Assembly: GCA_003155705.1 (NCBI GenBank)
Contig: PMEC01000125.1
Coordinates: 1 to 11,237, forward strand
Length of the DNA stretch: 11,237 bases
Source of the DNA: Bacteroidales bacterium
GTDB taxonomy: Bacteria > Bacteroidota > Bacteroidia > Bacteroidales > VadinHA17
Direction: 5' to 3'
This document shows, one piece after another, positions 7,737 through 11,237 of this stretch. The position numbers were made by a program, and so were the translations under genes. A model generated the notes under the pieces. It saw only the letters and a program-made list of their open reading frames with translations, was not told the DNA's origin and did not search any database. The first letter of the stretch is position 1, and the number at the start of each line of letters is the position of its first letter.

Positions 7737-9686
7737 TTAGTTTTGTTTGGGAGTTATTCTTGCAACCCATCCACCCCCCGGAGCCAGATGAATTTTCATC
7801 TTAAGGCCTTTTTTAACATCTAATTTCAGGTGTTTATAATCACTTGCATATTTATCAGCATTTATGCCATCCTGGAATACCTCCATCACATAATCCCCTT
7901 CTCCTAAAAACGAAAGATCTAAATCAAGATCCCTGGGACTCCAATTGGTCAAGGCTCCTGCGAACCACTCTTTTCCTGAACGTCTTGCCAGAAGAAGATA
8001 ATCACCAACTTTCCCGGCAAGCACCTTTATATCATCCCATACAACAGGCACTTTGACAATGAAATCCGTGCACTCCTGTTCTTTCATGTAGTTCGAGGGT
8101 GAATCTGCCAGCATCTGAAGCGGACTTTCATAAGCAACATAAAGAGCAATCTGGTGAACTCTTGTTCCCTGACTTTCAGGACGAGTGAATTGCGGATTAA
8201 AATTTGCCCGGTCCATGTTTATCATAGCTCCGGGGGTATAATCCATCGGTCCGGCTACCATTCTTGTAAAAGGTAATGTAACGTCGTGTCTGGGATCAAT
8301 ATCTTTACTCCATTTATCATTCTCCAATCCTTTTACACCTTCTCTCGTGAGTGCGTTAGGATATGTACGGCCCAGTCCATCAGGCTTATAGGCTCCATGA
8401 AAATCAATCAGCATATGATGTTCGGATGCCTTTCTGGCCGCTTCCCAATAAAAGTTAACCATCTTCTGATCATCCCTTTGCATGAAATCGACCTTTACTC
8501 CTTTTACACCCCATTTCGTAAATTGATCAAGCGCCTGATCTATTTTATCGTAGAATGATTTCCAAACCACCCACACGATTATTCCGACGTTTTTGTCTGC
8601 TGCGTACCGGCATAATCCCGGGATATCCATACCCGGCACAACTTCAAGAACATTCCCCAGTTTGTACCAGCCTTCATCGAGTACTACATATTCAATTCCA
8701 TTCTTTGAAGCGAAATCTATATAATATTTATAAGTCTCATTATTAATCCCAGATTTGAAATCAACACCATAAATATTATTCGCGTTCCACCAGTCCCAGG
8801 CTACCTTACCTGGTTTTATCCATCCTGTTTCTTTAAGTCTGTTTGGGGCTGCAAGCTTATAAACAAGATCACTTTCTATTAGTTTTCCATCGTCGCTTGC
8901 AATAACAAAAACCCTCCAGGGGAATGTCCTCGTACCTTCAGTTTTGGCAATGTAGTCTTTTGTTTTTGTTACACGAAGGTTACGGTCGCCGCTGAGGGTC
9001 TCTTCAGCCGGATACGCCGGCCATGTTCCCTGGATCTTTCCTGACCCAGCCCCTCTGACCCACATTCCTGCATAATCTTCAATATCTGATTCTGTCAGCA
9101 GTATATTTACTCCATCCGATTGAAAAAGCACCGGCAGGCTTGCAAGATGCTTATTTGTTATAGTGTCAAGTGATGAGAAAATGAAAGTATTTTCGTTATG
9201 AGACATGAAGCCCTTTTCCAATGGATACCATGAATTCGTTTCTGACGGGAATTGTACTTCCGAAATCTCATTTTTGATTATCAGAGTATCTTTAAAGGCT
9301 GTTTCAAACCGGTAAGCAATTCCATCGTTATAAGCCCTGAACTGCAGAGAGAAACCAGTTTTGAAAGAGAGCAAAAGTGCATTGCAATTATTGATTATTT
9401 CTGATTTTTTATATGCGACCTCCGGTTTAAGAATTTCATTTATGTGATTTAACAGAGATTTTTTTATGGCTTCATTTGCCCCGAGAATTTTTCCGTCACC
9501 AAGAATCATTGCCGTTTTAACTGAGGATATTATCTCTTTGTTATCATAAGTGGCAGACCATTTAATATCTGACCCGATACTTACATTAATGACAATTTTC
9601 CCATCCGGAGAGCTGATTTTATAATCTTTTGCACAAATGGTAAGAATATTCATGGCCAATATTATTGGCAAAATTATCTTTTTCAT
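7737..9686 (-). CDS. GH97 family exo-alpha-glycosidase, retaining (alpha-galactosidase-like) type
   Basis: This is a secreted or periplasmic glycoside hydrolase related to SusB. The 649-residue product has an N-terminal signal peptide (about 1-19, hydrophobic core then ICA/KDY), a beta-sandwich domain (about 20-275), a TIM barrel (about 290-560) with AWDWWN (296-301) and VVLDEGWY (335-341), and a C-terminal beta domain ending GGGWVARI. In the barrel, D400 in [11 protein letters not shown] and E455 in VKGLEND are 55 residues apart, the same as the nucleophile and acid/base (D415, E470) that I recall for the retaining alpha-galactosidase BT1871 of Bacteroides thetaiotaomicron. This points to the retaining branch rather than inverting alpha-glucosidases such as SusB. 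Substrate specificity is inferred. There are no SusC/SusD genes nearby. It sits between a BFN/UVR gene (34 nt upstream) and thyA (7 nt downstream). Confidence 0.93.
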   Translation of the reverse strand: MKKIILPIILAMNILTICAKDYKISSPDGKIVINVSIGSDIKWSATYDNKEIISSVKTAMILGDGKILGANEAIKKSLLNHINEILKPEVAYKKSEIINNCNALLLSFKTGFSLQFRAYNDGIAYRFETAFKDTLIIKNEISEVQFPSETNSWYPLEKGFMSHNENTFIFSSLDTITNKHLASLPVLFQSDGVNILLTESDIEDYAGMWVRGAGSGKIQGTWPAYPAEETLSGDRNLRVTKTKDYIAKTEGTRTFPWRVFVIASDDGKLIESDLVYKLAAPNRLKETGWIKPGKVAWDWWNANNIYGVDFKSGINNETYKYYIDFASKNGIEYVVLDEGWYKLGNVLEVVPGMDIPGLCRYAADKNVGIIVWVVWKSFYDKIDQALDQFTKWGVKGVKVDFMQRDDQKMVNFYWEAARKASEHHMLIDFHGAYKPDGLGRTYPNALTREGVKGLENDKWSKDIDPRHDVTLPFTRMVAGPMDYTPGAMINMDRANFNPQFTRPESQGTRVHQIALYVAYESPLQMLADSPSNYMKEQECTDFIVKVPVVWDDIKVLAGKVGDYLLLARRSGKEWFAGALTNWSPRDLDLDLSFLGEGDYVMEVFQDGINADKYASDYKHLKLDVKKGLKMKIHLAPGGGWVARITPKQN

Positions 9687-9720
9687 ATACAGATAGTTAC
9701 AGATTTATATTTTGACATTT

Positions 9721-10311
9721 TTACAACTTCTTCCTCTTTTCAATTTCATCCCTGAGGGAAGCTGCACGTTCATAATCTTCAGTTTTGATGGCTTCATCTA
9801 TCATGCGATAAAGTTCTTCATCAGAGTATGAATCATATTTGCCTGAATCGGCCTGATAGAGGGCCTCATCATCTGAAATAGGATTTGCAGTTGATTCAGA
9901 CGGATTTATGACAATCCCAGCCTTTTCAAGGATTTCCTCTGTTATATAAATAGGACAGTTAAACCTAAGAGCAAGGGCCACTGCATCTGATGTCCTGCTG
10001 TCTATTGAATATTCCTTTCCACCATTGTTACAGACAAGTATGGAATAAAACACTCCTTCCTCAAGTTTATGAATAAATACCTCAGAAATAGAAATGTTAA
10101 ATTCATCTGCGAAATTTTTAAAGAGGTCATGCGTAACAGGACGGGGAGGATCGAGATTTTCGAGTTTAAGTACTATTGCCTGCGCTTCAAATCCACCGAT
10201 AATAATAGGAATTCTTCTCTCACCCTTTTCTTCGATAAGGACAAGGGCATAGGCACCTGACTGAGTCTGACTATATGAAATCCCCAGAACTTTCAGTTTA
10301 ACTCTCTTCAT
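9721..10311 (-). CDS. Bifunctional nuclease (BFN/DUF151) domain protein with C-terminal UVR motif
   Basis: The 196-residue protein has two parts. Residues about 3-135 form a BFN/DUF151 domain, recognisable by GERRIPIIIGGFEAQAI (30-46), the RPVTHDL motif (57-63) and SRTSDAVALALR (105-116). Plant members of the family were reported as nucleases acting on RNA and DNA; the role in Bacteroidota is not established. After an acidic linker (about 137-163), residues 164-196 (EELYRMIDEAIKTEDYERAASLRDEIEKR) match the UvrB/UvrC-interaction (UVR) motif, a helical pair also found in ClpC-type and related proteins. The protein is probably cytoplasmic, since no signal peptide is seen. It is the first gene of the minus-strand block leading to thyA and folA. 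A DNA-metabolism role would suit the neighbours but is inference. Confidence 0.9.
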   Translation of the reverse strand: MKRVKLKVLGISYSQTQSGAYALVLIEEKGERRIPIIIGGFEAQAIVLKLENLDPPRPVTHDLFKNFADEFNISISEVFIHKLEEGVFYSILVCNNGGKEYSIDSRTSDAVALALRFNCPIYITEEILEKAGIVINPSESTANPISDDEALYQADSGKYDSYSDEELYRMIDEAIKTEDYERAASLRDEIEKRKKL

Positions 10312-10360
10312 TTCACCCGATTATGCCTCAGAATAATTATTGTTCCTCTTTGCGTTACAA

Positions 10361-10368
10361 CAAATATA
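10361..10368 (-). promoter_or_regulatory. -7 element of the BFN-GH97-thyA-folA operon
   Basis: On the minus strand this reads TATATTTG, an exact match to TAnnTTTG, about 50 nt before the BFN start codon. I saw no TTTG or TTG at the expected -33 distance, so the promoter call rests on the -7 element alone. No other good promoter was seen in the 34-, 7- and 11-nt gaps of the downstream genes. Confidence 0.5.
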
Positions 10369-10553
10369 AAGATTAATGATTTATCATCCGGGGATACCTA
10401 TAATTTTTTATTAACCATGATTAAGATAGCTTAATAAGATAAATGATATGAATTTGTTTTAAATAGAATTCCCTTTTATGGTTTTAACCCGATATTCAGA
10501 TCGCCCGGGCTTTAACTAAGAATGAACCAAATTCAAAAAAAACACAAAGAGGG

Positions 10554-10583
10554 TTTGCAAATAATTGAATTTTTATATCTTTG
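10554..10583 (+). promoter_or_regulatory. rplU promoter
   Basis: TTTG (10554-10557), 18 nt, then TATCTTTG (10576-10583) match the Bacteroidota -33/-7 consensus. The start would be near 10590, giving a leader of about 90 nt before the rplU ATG at 10679. Confidence 0.7.
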
Positions 10584-10602
10584 CAGTCCGAATTAAAATA
10601 AA

Positions 10603-10656
10603 TCCGCAGGGGCAATAGAAAGTTATATAAATTTAAAATTATATACGCCTCCCGGA
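10603..10656 (+). promoter_or_regulatory. Structured 5' leader of rplU (candidate autoregulatory element)
   Basis: The leader folds into a multi-part hairpin by eye. TCCG (10603-10606) pairs with CGGA (10653-10656). After a small internal loop, GGGGC (10609-10613) pairs with GCCTC (10647-10651). Inside, TATATAA (10624-10630) pairs perfectly with TTATATA (10639-10645) around an 8-nt loop, leaving an asymmetric bulge on the 5' side. Many ribosomal-protein mRNAs have leaders bound by the protein itself; that role here is inferred. The AT-only inner stem could arise by chance. Confidence 0.4.
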
Positions 10657-10678
10657 GTAACGTAATACATATTAACAG

Positions 10679-11215
10679 ATGTACGCAATCGTAGAAATTG
10701 CAGGACAGCAATTTAAAGTTGAAGAAGGAAAGAAGATTTTTGTCCACCGTCTTGAGGATGAAATCGAGGACAAAGTTGAATTCGATCAGGTTCTTTTAAT
10801 TGAGGATGAAGGGAAAATCATAATCGGCGAACCCACTATAAAAGATGCTCTTGTTGAAGGAAAAATTGTTGACCGTGTAAGAGGTGACAAGGTTATCGTT
10901 TTCAAAAAGAAGAGAAAAAAGGGTTACAGGATCAGAAACGGGCACCGACAGAATTTTACGCAGATTGAGATTATCAGCATCAAGGAAAAAGCTGTAAAAA
11001 AGGCTGCCAAAAAGGAAGAAGTCAAAGTTGCTGAGAAAACAGTTGAAAAGGTAGCTGCAGTTGAAACTAAGGTTGTTGAGAAAAAACCTGCAGCGAAAAA
11101 AGCTACACCTGCAAAAGCGCAGGAAAAGGCAGCTCCTGTGAAGAAACCAACTGTAAAAAAGAGTGCGACTGAAAAAAAACCGGCAGCTAAAAAACCGGCA
11201 AAAGGCAAAGAATAA
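10679..11215 (+). CDS. rplU: 50S ribosomal protein L21 with long Lys/Ala/Pro C-terminal tail
   Basis: L21 binds 23S rRNA in the large subunit. Residues 1-102 are a complete L21, starting MYAIVEIAGQQFKVEEG and ending with the RNA-binding KKRKKGYRIRNGHRQNFTQIEI segment (77-98). Residues 103-178 form a tail of 76 residues made almost only of Lys, Ala, Val, Glu, Pro and Thr, with repeats such as KKPAAKK and KKPAKGK, resembling histone H1-like tails; it is predicted disordered and strongly basic. Typical L21 has about 100-105 residues, so the tail nearly doubles it. The ATG gives the conserved N-terminus; GGAG (10654-10657) is too far upstream to act as a ribosome binding site. Only 22 nt follow the stop before the window ends; rpmA (L27) is expected next. 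Confidence 0.95.
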   Translation: MYAIVEIAGQQFKVEEGKKIFVHRLEDEIEDKVEFDQVLLIEDEGKIIIGEPTIKDALVEGKIVDRVRGDKVIVFKKKRKKGYRIRNGHRQNFTQIEIISIKEKAVKKAAKKEEVKVAEKTVEKVAAVETKVVEKKPAAKKATPAKAQEKAAPVKKPTVKKSATEKKPAAKKPAKGKE

Positions 11216-11237
11216 TAGGAAAAGATTTAATAAAACA

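Larger units (their letters stand above)
10312..10678. other. Divergent intergenic region between the BFN gene and rplU
   Basis: This 367-nt gap holds the BFN -7 element (minus, 10361-10368) and the rplU promoter and leader (plus, from 10554). The middle (about 10370-10550) is A+T-rich apart from a small G+C island around 10501-10510 containing the palindrome GCCCGGGC. TTAACCCG (10484-10491) can pair imperfectly with CGGG plus TTAA (10506-10515), a weak hairpin of unknown meaning. No small ORF with coding character was seen. Confidence 0.6.

Noticed and set aside
9627..9686. Possible lipoprotein signal in the GH97 protein (LTIC)
   Set aside because: The residue before Cys is Ile, where a lipobox needs Gly, Ala or Ser; an ordinary signal peptide fits better.
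9687..9720. Possible internal promoter for GH97 (TAAATCTG on the minus strand)
   Set aside because: It has one mismatch to the -7 consensus and no -33 element at suitable spacing in an A+T-rich gap.
10503..10510. Palindrome GCCCGGGC in the BFN-rplU gap
   Set aside because: An 8-bp palindrome is too short to call an operator, and no second copy was seen in the window.
10924..11208. Open minus-strand frame opposite the rplU tail, rich in Phe, Ala and Thr
   Set aside because: It is the mirror of Lys/Ala-rich codons (AAA/AAG read as TTT/CTT), which explains the apparent membrane-like composition.
1..11237. Mobile element, CRISPR array, defence or toxin system
   Set aside because: I saw no transposase, integrase, direct-repeat array or unexplained gene cluster; nearly every base lies in a recognised core gene or a short intergenic region.

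Overview
The window reads as ordinary core chromosome of a Bacteroidota bacterium, about 60-65% A+T. Signs of this: trigger factor, ClpP, ClpX, RecQ, ThyA and ribosomal protein L21 all look like members of that phylum; a SusB-type GH97 glycosidase is present, a family typical of Bacteroidota; a bifunctional-nuclease domain is joined to a UVR motif; Shine-Dalgarno sequences are weak or absent before most genes; and several upstream regions carry the phylum's TTTG / TAnnTTTG promoter. The free tRNA does not encode CCA. The sequence does not let me name a genus.

Layout. Positions 1-1042 (minus) hold the first 347 codons of recQ, cut by the window edge. An A+T-rich divergent gap (1043-1319) separates it from tatC and lptB (plus, 9 nt apart), which serve protein and lipopolysaccharide transport. 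A tRNA-Leu(UAG) follows at 3008-3090 with a near-consensus promoter of its own. Only 21 nt later comes tig (trigger factor), then a hairpin and a second promoter, then clpP and clpX, 2 nt apart. This plus-strand block is a protein-folding and quality-control cluster.

clpX ends 2 nt from the end of folA, which is convergent. The minus-strand block, in its own direction, is a BFN/UVR protein, a GH97 glycosidase, thyA and folA, with gaps of 34, 7 and 11 nt, so it is probably one operon. ThyA makes dTMP and leaves dihydrofolate, which DHFR (folA) recycles; the GH97 enzyme is an unexpected member. A second divergent region (10312-10678) carries the promoter of this operon and, on the plus strand, the promoter and a structured leader for rplU. 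The encoded L21 has a long Lys/Ala/Pro tail. rpmA would be expected just beyond the right edge.

I found no mobile element, CRISPR array, toxin-antitoxin pair, phage gene or new defence system. The second-look items are about gene arrangement and regulation: a tRNA apparently sharing a transcript with tig, a glycosidase inside a thymidylate operon, a zero-space convergent junction, a foldable rplU leader, and a few family-level sequence peculiarities.
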